Source of the DNA: Chitinophagales bacterium
Lineage (GTDB): Bacteria > Bacteroidota > Bacteroidia > Chitinophagales > Chitinophagaceae
Reading direction: 5' to 3'
NCBI GenBank assembly: GCA_015655125.1
Contig: JAATFP010000078.1
Coordinates: 1 to 64,000 of the forward strand
Length of the DNA: 64,000 bases
Shown: positions 40,397 through 48,965 of the stretch, one piece after another
Numbering within the stretch: the stretch's first letter is position 1
Layout of the letters: the number at the start of each line of letters is the position of its first letter
The notes under the pieces: generated by a model
The model's input: only the letters and a program-made list of their open reading frames with translations
Told to the model about the DNA's origin: nothing
Database searches by the model: none
Position numbers and translations under genes: made by a program

Positions 40397-42577
40397 TTAC
40401 TTCTTAATTTTTGATTGTTTCGGATACACGATCTTCATCTCCTCCACCAACCTTGTTGCGCCCGCAAACTTATCGACGATAAAAAGCACATAGCGTATGT
40501 CTACCATGATATTCCTGCATATACTTGCATCATAGTTGATATCACTCATCGTTCCTTCCCATACTCGATCGAAATTTAAACCGATAAGATTGCCATAACC
40601 GTCCAACACCGGGCTGCCTGAATTTCCACCTGTTGTATGATTGGTGGCGATGAAGCAAACAGGCATTACGCCATTTTTCCCGTACCGTCCGTAGTCTTTA
40701 TTTTTATATAATGTCCGTAATTTTTCCGGAACATCAAATTCATAATCACCGGGCTTGTATTTTTCCATCAGTCCCTCCATATCGGTAAAGTATTCATATT
40801 TCACCGCATCGCGCGCGGTATAGCCCTGTACTTTTCCGAAGGTTACGCGCAAAGTGCCGTTGGCATCGGGGTAGAATTTTTTATCTTTCATCACTTCCAT
40901 CTGCGCCTGCATGTAAGTACGTTGTAATTTGTTGATACTATCTTGTAGTTTATTTAGCGAAACCTGAACACTTTTCTGGTACGTCGATTGCATGTCACGA
41001 AAAACTTTCAGCGCATCAAATGCGTTAATTGATACGACTGCTTCTGCGGGCGGCTTTGAGAAGATTTCATCCAGTGACGCTTTTGTAAAGAGCCCGGATT
41101 GGCTATACAATTTACCGGCAAGGGATGAGTAACTATCATCCGAAGCATCCAGCCATTGCAGCAATACAGGCGACACATATTCTTTCTGCTGGTCCTTCAC
41201 ATACATTTCAGCCATCACTTCAAAAACAGATTTGTCTACCGCCGGGCTAAATTCTTCCAGCAATGATGAGATGGCGGGCTGCGAAATTTTCAGCCTCTCA
41301 TTAAAGCCTTTTTCACCATTTTTCTCAAATGCAGTTGTGAGTGCATTCAATTGCATCGCGATCGTGTTTAATTCAATTTTTGCAGTAATTTCTGTGTAAT
41401 AGTCACGCGCCAATGCGTACAGGCTGATGGCTGTATAGGCTGCGTCAAGATCATTCACCAGATTTCCATATTTTTCTTTCCATGCGGCATTTGCCAAAAC
41501 ACGCTTTTGAAATTCGGCCTCATACAATTTTTTCTTCGCAACACCATCCGTTCTTGTTAATCCCAATACTTCGCCCTGCCATTTTTTATACGCATTCTCG
41601 ATCGACGCATATTTTGCAGCATATTGTATTTTAATCGTTTCGTCTTTGCGCATATAATGATCGATCACGTTGAGTGCCTTGTCGCGGATGGCAATCTTCG
41701 CAGGATCATTTATCGTGCGGATCTGCTCTACTGCCGCACTGTAGAGATATTCAGTCGTTTTTCCCGGAAATCCGAATACCATCGTAAAATCATTTTCGGC
41801 AACACCATCCAGGGAAACCGACAAAGATTTTTTTGGTGTATAGGGAACATTGTCAGCAGCGTATTCTGCTGGTTTGTTATCTTTTGAGGCATAGATCCGG
41901 AACATGCTAAAATCGCCTGTGTGTCGTGGCCACACCCAGTTATCGGTATCTTTGCCAAAATTGCCAATGGCGGCTGGTGGTGCGCCAACTAAGCGCACAT
42001 CGCGAAAAGTTTCGGTGATGAACAAATAATATTGGTTGCCTTCAAAAAATCCGCGAACAAAAGCATCTTGCGCACTTTCCTTTTTTGCATTCTTTTTTAT
42101 TTCGTTCATGTTCTGATCGATCAGGCGCTGCCTGTCTGCTTCTGGCATTTGTGCCGAAACGCCATTCAATGCTGCCTTTGATACATCATCAATGCGCACT
42201 ATAAAAGTGACGAACAATCCTTTATTGATTAACTCGGAAGCGTAATCTTTCGCCCAAAACCCATCGCGTATATAATTATTTTCAAGCGATGAATGATTTT
42301 GTACCGCATCAAAACCGCAATGATGATTGGTAAGCAGCAGCCCTTTTGAAGAAATGATTTCACCGGTACAGAAGCCGCCAAAACTTACCACTGCGTCTTT
42401 CAGACTTCCCCTGTTGATGCTGTAAATATCTTCGGCCCTGATCTTCATGCCAAGACTTTTCATACGCGGCTCGTTCAATTTACCTAGCAACTGGGGCAGC
42501 CACATGCCTTCATCAGCGCGGGAAAGGAATGGGATGATGATCAGTAATAGAAGCAGAACATGTTTTGTATATTTCAT
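40397..42577 (-). CDS. S46 family dipeptidyl-peptidase, DPP11-like
   Basis: Predicted periplasmic serine dipeptidyl-peptidase that removes dipeptides from oligopeptides. 726 residues with a signal peptide ending LSRA and the mature start DEGMWLPQLLGKLN. The trypsin-like catalytic residues are visible: His in LLTNHHCGFDAVQNHSS and Ser in TTGGNSGSPVLDGYGNLIGLNFDRVWEG. Eighteen residues after the catalytic Ser is Arg (FDR). The equivalent residue is Arg in Porphyromonas DPP11 (Asp/Glu specificity) and Gly in DPP7. I therefore infer preference for acidic P1 residues. It stands alone, 52 nt past the phosphoribosyltransferase gene. Confidence 0.94.
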   Translation of the reverse strand: MKYTKHVLLLLLIIIPFLSRADEGMWLPQLLGKLNEPRMKSLGMKIRAEDIYSINRGSLKDAVVSFGGFCTGEIISSKGLLLTNHHCGFDAVQNHSSLENNYIRDGFWAKDYASELINKGLFVTFIVRIDDVSKAALNGVSAQMPEADRQRLIDQNMNEIKKNAKKESAQDAFVRGFFEGNQYYLFITETFRDVRLVGAPPAAIGNFGKDTDNWVWPRHTGDFSMFRIYASKDNKPAEYAADNVPYTPKKSLSVSLDGVAENDFTMVFGFPGKTTEYLYSAAVEQIRTINDPAKIAIRDKALNVIDHYMRKDETIKIQYAAKYASIENAYKKWQGEVLGLTRTDGVAKKKLYEAEFQKRVLANAAWKEKYGNLVNDLDAAYTAISLYALARDYYTEITAKIELNTIAMQLNALTTAFEKNGEKGFNERLKISQPAISSLLEEFSPAVDKSVFEVMAEMYVKDQQKEYVSPVLLQWLDASDDSYSSLAGKLYSQSGLFTKASLDEIFSKPPAEAVVSINAFDALKVFRDMQSTYQKSVQVSLNKLQDSINKLQRTYMQAQMEVMKDKKFYPDANGTLRVTFGKVQGYTARDAVKYEYFTDMEGLMEKYKPGDYEFDVPEKLRTLYKNKDYGRYGKNGVMPVCFIATNHTTGGNSGSPVLDGYGNLIGLNFDRVWEGTMSDINYDASICRNIMVDIRYVLFIVDKFAGATRLVEEMKIVYPKQSKIKK

Positions 42578-42629
42578 ATGTCAGGTGAATAAGTGAATAA
42601 ACGCAAAACCTCATAAACCATCTGAAATC

Positions 42630-43112
42630 CTATCCAAGCCTCGCCCCTTGCACCTCTCCATCAACCACATCCACTACAATATTCTCCTGCAGTGTTGTTG
42701 AAACGGAAAGCCCCACATAATTTACCGCCACCGGAAATTGCTTGTGGGTTCTTTCTACGAGGGCGAGCGTTTGAATTTGCCTGGGATATTGCAGCAGCAA
42801 TGGTTTAAGCGCGTATAACATGGTGCGGCCACTGTTGGCAACATCGTCTACCAACAGGATAGTTTTGTTATTGAAATCCACTGCTTCGCTGAGTTTTATT
42901 TCGGCTGGGTTTTTCTTGTCTATCTCTAATGATAATACGCGGATAAAGCCGGTATAAACCTCCGGCAAATATTCTTCAATTTTTTTTGCGATAAAAATCC
43001 CGTTTTCCCTGATGCCAATGAGGATCAGTTCCTTCGTTTCATAATTGCGTTCGGCCACTTCCAGCGCCATGCGACGAAGTTTTTTATCGGCAGTATGTTT
43101 ATCTAAGATCAT
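42630..43112 (-). CDS. Phosphoribosyltransferase, PyrR-like
   Basis: 160-residue type I phosphoribosyltransferase. The PRPP-binding motif is ILLVDDVANSGRTMLYALK, preceded by ELILIGIRENGIFIAKKI. The tail SVSTTLQENIVVDVVDGEVQGARLG resembles PyrR and hypoxanthine phosphoribosyltransferases. It could be a nucleobase salvage enzyme. The PyrR regulatory role is doubtful because no pyrimidine operon is adjacent. Length is typical. Confidence 0.85.
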   Translation of the reverse strand: MILDKHTADKKLRRMALEVAERNYETKELILIGIRENGIFIAKKIEEYLPEVYTGFIRVLSLEIDKKNPAEIKLSEAVDFNNKTILLVDDVANSGRTMLYALKPLLLQYPRQIQTLALVERTHKQFPVAVNYVGLSVSTTLQENIVVDVVDGEVQGARLG

Positions 43113-43231
43113 CCGTTTTTATTTTTTATATATCCTGTAAAGTTTGTAAAACCTAGCAGGTTTACCCCAAAAATATCCAATATACCATTGTAAAAGCTAA
43201 ATTTTCTATCTAGCCAACACAAACTTCGATT

Positions 43232-44548
43232 ATGCAGTATTTACCGCAGGTAATTTTTCTTTTGCTCGTTATAGGTTCCGGTTTATTATTTGCAAAAAAT
43301 ATCATGCAGATCCGGCGAAATATTTTGCTGGGTAAAGATGAAGACCTGACCGACAACAAGTCTTTGCGCTGGAAGAACATGGCCCTGCTGGCGCTCGGCC
43401 AAAAGAAAATGTTCCGCAATCCCCTCGTTGCCGTACTGCACTTATTTGTATACGTAGGTTTTGTGATCATCAACATTGAAGTGCTGGAGATTATTCTAGA
43501 TGGAATTCTTGGAACCCACCGGTTATTTCTTCATTCGCTTGGCAGCTTTTATACTTTTCTCATCAACTCATTCGAAATACTGGCGGCGGCTGTATTGATC
43601 TCGTGCGCGATCTTTTTGATCCGCAGGAACGTCATCAGGCTGAGACGTTTTATAAGCAGGGATCTTAATGGCTGGCCGCGCAGCGACGCCAACTATATCC
43701 TCATTACGGAGATCGTACTGATGAGTCTTTTCATCACTATGAACGCAGCGGATCGCGCTTTGCAACTGCAGGGTTCGGAGCATTATCATGCCACCGGAAG
43801 GTTTATCGTTTCCGGTGGAATTTCTTCTTTATTTGCAAATATATCTGTGTCCACACTGATCATCATCGAAAGGAGTTGCTGGTGGCTGCACATCATTGGC
43901 ATTCTCGCGTTTTTGAATTACTTACCTTACAGCAAGCATCTTCATATCATGCTGGCTTTTCCAAATGCCTATTTTGCCCGCCTCCGGCCCTTGGGAGAAA
44001 TGAAGAATATGGAAAATGTGCAAAACGAAGTGAAGTACATGATGCAGCCGGAACTTGCGCCAACAGGCGATGCTCAACCGATGAAGTTTGGTGCCAAAGA
44101 CATCATGGATCTTAGCTGGAAAAATTTACTGGACGCATACAGCTGCACCGAATGCGGACGTTGTTCCGCTGCCTGCCCGGCCAACCTAACCGGTAAATTA
44201 TTAAGTCCGCGAAAAATCATGATGAATACCCGCGACCGCGCGACGGAAGTTGGAGAAAATATTAAAAAGAATAAAGAATTTGTTGCTGATGGCAAAACAT
44301 TAGTAAACGATTATATCACTGTAGAAGAACTTCGCGCATGCACCAGTTGCAATGCCTGCGTACAGGAATGTCCTGTAAGCATCAACCCATTGGAGATCAT
44401 ATTGGAACTTCGTCGGAGCCTCATCATGGAAGACAGTAATGCGCCACAGGAATGGAACGGCATGTTCAGCAACATCGAAAATAATTTCGCGCCGTGGAAA
44501 TTAAGCCCCGATGACAGGGATAAATGGGCGATCGAGATGGAAAGCTGA
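43232..44548 (+). CDS. Membrane 4Fe-4S protein (HdrC/NarI-GlpC-like)
   Basis: 438 residues in two halves. Residues 1-260 contain about five to six membrane helices and resemble a heme-b/NarI-like domain. Residues 300-400 hold two 4Fe-4S motifs, CTECGRCSAACPAN and CTSCNACVQECPVS. Predicted to pass electrons between quinones and a cytoplasmic or membrane partner. In many Bacteroidota the CCG-domain protein gene lies immediately downstream. Here that partner (48072) is 3.5 kb away, past four leftward genes. Confidence 0.9.
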   Translation: MQYLPQVIFLLLVIGSGLLFAKNIMQIRRNILLGKDEDLTDNKSLRWKNMALLALGQKKMFRNPLVAVLHLFVYVGFVIINIEVLEIILDGILGTHRLFLHSLGSFYTFLINSFEILAAAVLISCAIFLIRRNVIRLRRFISRDLNGWPRSDANYILITEIVLMSLFITMNAADRALQLQGSEHYHATGRFIVSGGISSLFANISVSTLIIIERSCWWLHIIGILAFLNYLPYSKHLHIMLAFPNAYFARLRPLGEMKNMENVQNEVKYMMQPELAPTGDAQPMKFGAKDIMDLSWKNLLDAYSCTECGRCSAACPANLTGKLLSPRKIMMNTRDRATEVGENIKKNKEFVADGKTLVNDYITVEELRACTSCNACVQECPVSINPLEIILELRRSLIMEDSNAPQEWNGMFSNIENNFAPWKLSPDDRDKWAIEMES

Positions 44549-44638
44549 CGGACGTTTTTCTGCGAAAAAATGCAACGATAGCAGAATGATTTCAAATAAA
44601 GTCCAGATTGCGTAGCCGCGCTTCTGCCGCAATAGAGC

Positions 44639-45022
44639 TCAATTAAACTTCTTTGCACGCAATTCTGCTATCGTTTGCGGTTCACATGCATTACTTAAAG
44701 GTGTAATAGTAATCAGATATTTTCCAAACAGCGGACTATGGTCCACGATCATCAGAGCAGCATGTTGCAGGTACGTAAAATGATCCGCAGAAAAGGGTAT
44801 GGTTTCCGGAATATGATGTCTCGCAATATCCGGGTGCAACAAATAAACGACGGAGAGGCCAGTCATTTTTAAAGTGATAATATGCACTTCCGAATTCATT
44901 TTTTTGTAAACTCCTTTAGCTCGAAATTCAATGGATGCGTCAAAACAAACGGCATCGTCCTGCGCTGCTTCGAGGTTGAAATCATTGATAAAATCACTTA
45001 AAAGACTTTCGCGTGTTTTCAT
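44639..45022 (-). CDS. Hypothetical protein
   Basis: 127-residue soluble protein, unrecognised. It has mixed alpha/beta character (EVHIITLKMTGLSVVYLLHPDIARHHIPE, HAALMIVDHSPLFGKYLITITPL), with no signal peptide. The upstream region has a 15-bp palindrome ACATTAA-G-TTAATGT (45134-45148). The 3' end of the gene contains one arm of an inverted repeat (GCAATTCTGCTATCG, 44659-44673) whose partner (CGATAGCAGAAT) lies at 44573-44585 in the gap after the Fe-S gene. Confidence 0.65.
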   Translation of the reverse strand: MKTRESLLSDFINDFNLEAAQDDAVCFDASIEFRAKGVYKKMNSEVHIITLKMTGLSVVYLLHPDIARHHIPETIPFSADHFTYLQHAALMIVDHSPLFGKYLITITPLSNACEPQTIAELRAKKFN

Positions 45023-45209
45023 ACACTAACATTTTATTACCGGCTTATAATCCTGGCCGGACATATAGCAAACAAAAAACAATGCCAATTTAATTTCAGA
45101 TCACCAGGGTCTTTGATCCTCCCTTGGAAAATAACATTAAGTTAATGTAAGTTAGAGGTATGGTAGACAAACCTGTTTGATCTTATTACTGGGACCGATC
45201 TTCGCTCAT

Positions 45210-45896
45210 CTACACCTGCTCTGGGTGGTGCTGCCCTTCGATATTGTGCAGTTTCTCTTCAATGCCTTTGTGGCGAAGGATCTTAATAAGCTGAATGATT
45301 GCAGTAAGGGCAAAAATTCCTCCGATTACCCAATTTAAATATTGCTGACTGTTGGCTATCTTCTGTACGAGCCATTTTCCCCCAAAAATAAATACACAAT
45401 TGCCCAGTAAAGTTCCAATACCGATTCCTACGATATAAGAATTATACTGGCTGTTTTTCGGTTCCAATATCTTCTTCGTAAAAAGCACCGTACTCCATCC
45501 GAACCAGAAAGGAATCTGTACAGGATTGATGGCGCACATCAACATTCCCAATAAAAAGCGATGCATATTGTTATTCAGCATCACATTCTTCGCCTCTCCA
45601 CTGTGTTTTGTGGCCGCAATGAAACTGCCAACGGCCAACGCAAGAATGATAGCAAGCGTTATCCACTCCATAATACGCATCAGCTTTTCCTGCTTTCGGA
45701 CCCAGTCGATGCCCACAAGCGAAATACGGACATAGATCATTTCCACCAGTAAAGATCCGAACGAAAAATAAATGGCATCCTTGATACTCTCCTGGATACC
45801 AATCTGCATGGCCGCAATATTGAGCGTTCCCAACGGCAGGGAGCCAAGAAAACTGATAACAAGTCCCCAGCAGAAGATGCGAAGTAATTTGGGCAT
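45210..45896 (-). CDS. LysE family transporter
   Basis: 228-residue inner-membrane protein with six predicted helices. The N-terminus FLGSLPLGTLNIAAMQIGIQESIKDAIYFSFGSLLVEMIYVRISLVG matches LysE/RhtB amino-acid exporters (the PLGTLN block). A later NPVQIPFWFGWS is the second conserved Pro-containing segment. The C-terminal tail is His-rich (HNIEGQHHPEQV). Substrate unknown. Very strong promoter match upstream. Confidence 0.85.
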   Translation of the reverse strand: MPKLLRIFCWGLVISFLGSLPLGTLNIAAMQIGIQESIKDAIYFSFGSLLVEMIYVRISLVGIDWVRKQEKLMRIMEWITLAIILALAVGSFIAATKHSGEAKNVMLNNNMHRFLLGMLMCAINPVQIPFWFGWSTVLFTKKILEPKNSQYNSYIVGIGIGTLLGNCVFIFGGKWLVQKIANSQQYLNWVIGGIFALTAIIQLIKILRHKGIEEKLHNIEGQHHPEQV

Positions 45897-45900
45897 GCTG

Positions 45901-45930
45901 CAAATATAAGTGAATGGGTGAATGAGTCAA
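45901..45930 (-). promoter_or_regulatory. Consensus promoter of the LysE gene, leaderless
   Basis: In gene sense TTG (45928-45930), 19 nt, then TATATTTG (45901-45908): a full Bacteroidota consensus. It is followed by CAGC and the ATG at 45896. The -33 element and spacer lie within a repeat of CATTCACC/CATTGACT units, so the repeat forms part of the promoter. Confidence 0.75.
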
Positions 45931-46008
45931 TGGGTGAATCAATGGTCAATAGCGACATCTTCAAAAAGATCTTATTTTTTTGGCGGCAACTTTGAAAATT
46001 TCTGGAAA

Positions 46009-46036
46009 TAAAAAAGCCACAGAAAATCTGTGACTT
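46009..46036 (-). terminator. Terminator downstream of yceI
   Basis: In gene sense AAGTCACAG-ATTTT-CTGTGGCTT followed by TTTTTATTT. A 9-bp stem with one G-U pair and a U-run, about 70 nt past the yceI stop codon. Confidence 0.75.
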
Positions 46037-46065
46037 AATTTATGAAGTTTCTTTGGTGGCGGGTC

Positions 46066-46098
46066 CTTCGTCGTCGTCCGTCGTCCGTCGTCGGTGAA
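46066..46098. repeat. GTCGTCCGTCGTCGGT short-period repeat
   Basis: CGTCGTCGTCCGTCGTCCGTCGTCGGTG immediately follows the yceI stop. A related array (GACGACCGACCACCGAC and its inverse) lies near proC at 61.4 kb. Confidence 0.7.
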
Positions 46099-46102
46099 CA
46101 GT

Positions 46103-46642
46103 TTACTTCGCGTACACTTTCAGTTCCACTTTCACATCATCACTCATTGTAGCACTGCTTTTACCAAGTCCGTAATCCAGCCTGTTCAACTCAAAACCAC
46201 CATTAAAAATATAACCCGTTCCATCAGACGCCGCTGTGAACGGAAATGTAATTGCCTTTGTAACATCTTTAATAGTAAGGTTGCCGTGAAACACGTAAGA
46301 GCCAAGAGTTCCTGTTGGTTCGATCTTAGTGCTGGCGATCCTTATCACCGGGTATTTTGCGGCGTCGAAGAAGTCTGCATTTTTCAAGTGCCCGTCTCTC
46401 TTATCATTGTCGGTGTCGATCGTACTCACATCTACCGTCACATCAACTGAAGAAGAGGCAGGTTTTGCGGCGTCGATTTTGATCGTGCCTTTAAGGTTGC
46501 TGAGATCGCCGCCGGTATTGATCGCCATGTTCTTGATCACGAAATGTATCTTGCTCCCTTCATTCTGTGGTGTCAGTGTTTTTTGAGCATACAGGCTTGC
46601 AAAAGAGAAAAGTAATATAGCTAAGAACAATGTATTTTTCAT
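46103..46642 (-). CDS. yceI: YceI family periplasmic protein
   Basis: 179 residues with a signal peptide ending LYAQ and the YceI lipocalin-like fold: GSKIHFVIKNMAINTGGDLSNLKGTIKID, VDVSTIDTDNDKRDGHLKNADFFDAAKYPVIRIAST, and GNLTIKDVTKAITFPFTA. Family members bind isoprenoid-like lipids in the periplasm. Length is typical. Gene-sense TAACTTGC with CGGAGAT before the ATG suggests a weak promoter and an unusual SD-like site. Confidence 0.95.
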   Translation of the reverse strand: MKNTLFLAILLFSFASLYAQKTLTPQNEGSKIHFVIKNMAINTGGDLSNLKGTIKIDAAKPASSSVDVTVDVSTIDTDNDKRDGHLKNADFFDAAKYPVIRIASTKIEPTGTLGSYVFHGNLTIKDVTKAITFPFTAASDGTGYIFNGGFELNRLDYGLGKSSATMSDDVKVELKVYAK

Positions 46643-46956
46643 ATCTCCGATTTTAGTGCTGCAAGTTAAACGGTTTTTTTATAACGATATCCTAAAAATT
46701 GGCAGAGGTGTGTGCCGTTATATCAATCGAAAAACGAAGCGAAGTGGTCACCTGATTGTAGCCTGACTGTTAACAACCAGCAACAGAACGGCTTCTATAA
46801 TAACCGAGCTTATAATAATCAGCCATTTGCATGTTGTTCTATTAAAATAAACAAGGTGAAAAAATCGAATTCTTCCCTTACAAACGCGGTTAGGCAGAAC
46901 TCGCCGAAGACAGCAGGAATATGCAATCATTTATTTTATATTAACTTAACTACCAG
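46643..46956. other. Gene-free region, 314 bp
   Basis: No credible gene. It holds the yceI promoter region at the left and the 3' side of the leftward ATP-grasp gene at the right. The ORF at 46712-47086 is unsupported and mostly overlaps that gene. Confidence 0.5.
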
Positions 46957-48006
46957 TTACCCTATCTTCTCATCCGCTGCCTTCATTACATCGAATAATT
47001 TCATCGTTTGCCGGCGAAACTTTATACCGCGTATAAATGCCCATGGCTTCACGCCTTGCGACGCTTTGTATTTGCTGATGGTATAAAGTGCCTTCCAGTG
47101 TTTTAGGATTTCTTTGTGCGCATTGCGCAAGGTGTAACCGGTGTCGTAAAAATGATTGGGTTCTGCACCACAGCCATTGTATTCGAGTATCGTAAAATTT
47201 TTGCCTTGTTTCAGTTCAGCAATGCTGTTGCACATAATGTCATAACGGCCATAAAAAAAATCATTGATGCTGATGCTGATGTCGTCAAAAATTTTCAACA
47301 GATCGGTATCGATCTCATTTTTAAGATCAACGAAATGTGCGCCACGGTTGTGATTGGCTGCATAGCTTAAAATATATTTTTCGCCTGCGGCAATAATATT
47401 GTCCCAGTTTTCTTTGTGTTTGCTATGCAATTCCCCTATCCGCAATTTTGCTTTTTCATGATGCGAAACTAATTCATGCAATGTATGCTTTCCGTCGCCC
47501 ACAACATGCAACGGTATCTTGTGCAAAAATCCGGTGATCACACCCGTTTTTTCTTTTGGATGGCGAATATGAAAAACGCTTACTTCAATGGGATAATGCA
47601 CCATTGCCTGCACGATATATTCTACCGGAACGTTAGAATGATAATGCAACAATTCTTCTTCTGTATCGATCTTGCGAAATAAGATTCCCTGGCCGCCAAC
47701 TTCCGGTTTCACGATAAAAGAATAGTGAATATTATTTTCCGCCAGCCATTTACGGATGGATTCGATGCTATCCGTAGGTAACACATTAAAAGTAGTGGGA
47801 TATAAATTTTTTGGCAACAGGTCGTACATCTCGCGTTTGGGCTCACCTTCCATTCCACCAAAGGTCAATTTCGGATTACTTGGAGTGAAAAACCAGACGG
47901 CGCCCGATTTGATCATATACCAAAACCATGTTGGCACAAGCGGCGCATAAATAAGTTTGAAGGGCCAGGCTTCCCAATTTTTTATTTTTTGTATAATACT
48001 TTTCAA
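46957..48006 (-). CDS. ATP-grasp family protein
   Basis: 349 residues from a TTG start at 48006. No ATG exists upstream in frame, and the N-terminal KIKNWEAWPFKLIYAPLVPTWFWYMIKSGAVWFF pattern belongs to this Bacteroidota family. Later FIVKPEVGGQGILFRKI and FFYGRYDIMCNSIAELKQGKNFTILEYNGCGAEPNHFYD fit an ATP-grasp carboxylate-amine ligase active site (acidic metal ligands RYD and LEYNG). Related proteins are often annotated as D-alanine ligase-like. The substrate is unknown. It is divergent from the CCG-domain gene. Confidence 0.8.
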   Translation of the reverse strand: MKSIIQKIKNWEAWPFKLIYAPLVPTWFWYMIKSGAVWFFTPSNPKLTFGGMEGEPKREMYDLLPKNLYPTTFNVLPTDSIESIRKWLAENNIHYSFIVKPEVGGQGILFRKIDTEEELLHYHSNVPVEYIVQAMVHYPIEVSVFHIRHPKEKTGVITGFLHKIPLHVVGDGKHTLHELVSHHEKAKLRIGELHSKHKENWDNIIAAGEKYILSYAANHNRGAHFVDLKNEIDTDLLKIFDDISISINDFFYGRYDIMCNSIAELKQGKNFTILEYNGCGAEPNHFYDTGYTLRNAHKEILKHWKALYTISKYKASQGVKPWAFIRGIKFRRQTMKLFDVMKAADEKIG

Positions 48007-48071
48007 ATCAATCGTTAATTTGTAAAAATAGATAAAATGTTGCTTACTTTGTTGAAATAAACATTACACAC

Positions 48072-48851
48072 ATGCATGTACCAACAATGGCGGAGATGAT
48101 GGCGAGTGGCGAGAACCCGGAGATTTTATTTTGGGTTGGATGTGCGGGAAGCTTTGATCAGCGGGCGCAGCGCATTACAAAAGCGTTCGTGACGATACTC
48201 GGTAAGGTGGGCATCAAATACGCTATTTTAGGCAAGGAAGAAATGTGCACCGGCGATCCGGCGCGCAGAGCCGGAAACGAATTCATGTTCCAGATGATGG
48301 CTTACCAGAATATACAGATATTAAATGGTTATGGCATTAAAAAGATTGTAACAGCTTGCCCCCATTGCTTTAATATTTTAGGAAATGAATATCCGGAATT
48401 GGGCGGAACTTATGAAGTGATCCATCACGCTACGTTTCTCCAGCAGTTGATCGACCAGGGAAAGATCAGCCTGAAAGAAGGCGGCTCTTACAAAGGGAAA
48501 AAGATCACTTATCACGACAGCTGTTATCTCGGCCGTGCCAATAATATTTACGAAGCGCCCCGCAAAGTGCTGGAAGCTTTGGACGGCGAACTGGTGGAAA
48601 TGAAACGTTGCCGGAGCAACGGACTTTGTTGCGGCGCCGGCGGCGCGCAAATGTTCAAAGAAGAAGAAAAAGGAACCGTTCGTATCAATATAGAACGCAG
48701 CAATGAAGCGCTGGAAACCGGTGCTGCCATCATCGCGTCGGCCTGCCCGTTCTGCAACACGATGCTTACCGACGGCGTCAAAAATAAAGAAAAGGAAGAT
48801 GAGGTGGCCGTGATGGACATAGCGGAACTGGTCGCTCAATCTATGATGTAA
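48072..48851 (+). CDS. CCG-domain Fe-S protein (HdrB/LutA-like)
   Basis: 259 residues with two cysteine-rich CCG-type domains: FWVGCAGSFDQRAQR plus TACPHCFN, then YHDSCYLGRANNIYEAPRKVLEAL with RCRSNGLCCGAGGAQMF and ASACPFCNTML. This matches HdrB/GlpC/LutA proteins that bind a noncubane or 4Fe-4S cluster and accept electrons. It is the probable partner of the membrane Fe-S protein at 43232, and the two are usually neighbours. Confidence 0.9.
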   Translation: MHVPTMAEMMASGENPEILFWVGCAGSFDQRAQRITKAFVTILGKVGIKYAILGKEEMCTGDPARRAGNEFMFQMMAYQNIQILNGYGIKKIVTACPHCFNILGNEYPELGGTYEVIHHATFLQQLIDQGKISLKEGGSYKGKKITYHDSCYLGRANNIYEAPRKVLEALDGELVEMKRCRSNGLCCGAGGAQMFKEEEKGTVRINIERSNEALETGAAIIASACPFCNTMLTDGVKNKEKEDEVAVMDIAELVAQSMM

Positions 48852-48899
48852 AATCTATGATCTTTTTCAAATTATTTAAGTATTTAATAGATCGATTTC

Positions 48900-48948
48900 T
48901 CTAAAAATTTCAAGAAGATCATAGATCATACATCATAGATCATACATC
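48900..48948. repeat. CATAGATCATACAT short repeats
   Basis: AGATCATAGATCATACATCATAGATCATACAT is a tandem array with a unit near 9-17 nt. A related fragment (TCTATGATCTTTTT) sits just after the preceding stop codon in inverted sense, allowing a hairpin between the two Fe-S operon genes. Confidence 0.55.
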
Positions 48949-48953
48949 TGTGC

Positions 48954-48961
48954 TATTTTTG
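48954..48961 (+). promoter_or_regulatory. -7 promoter element before the 48966 gene
   Basis: TATTTTTG fits TAnnTTTG and ends 4 nt before the ATG at 48966, the same spacing as at 32312 and 45896. No clear -33 TTG, since the repeat occupies that place. Confidence 0.5.
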
Positions 48962-48965
48962 CGTT

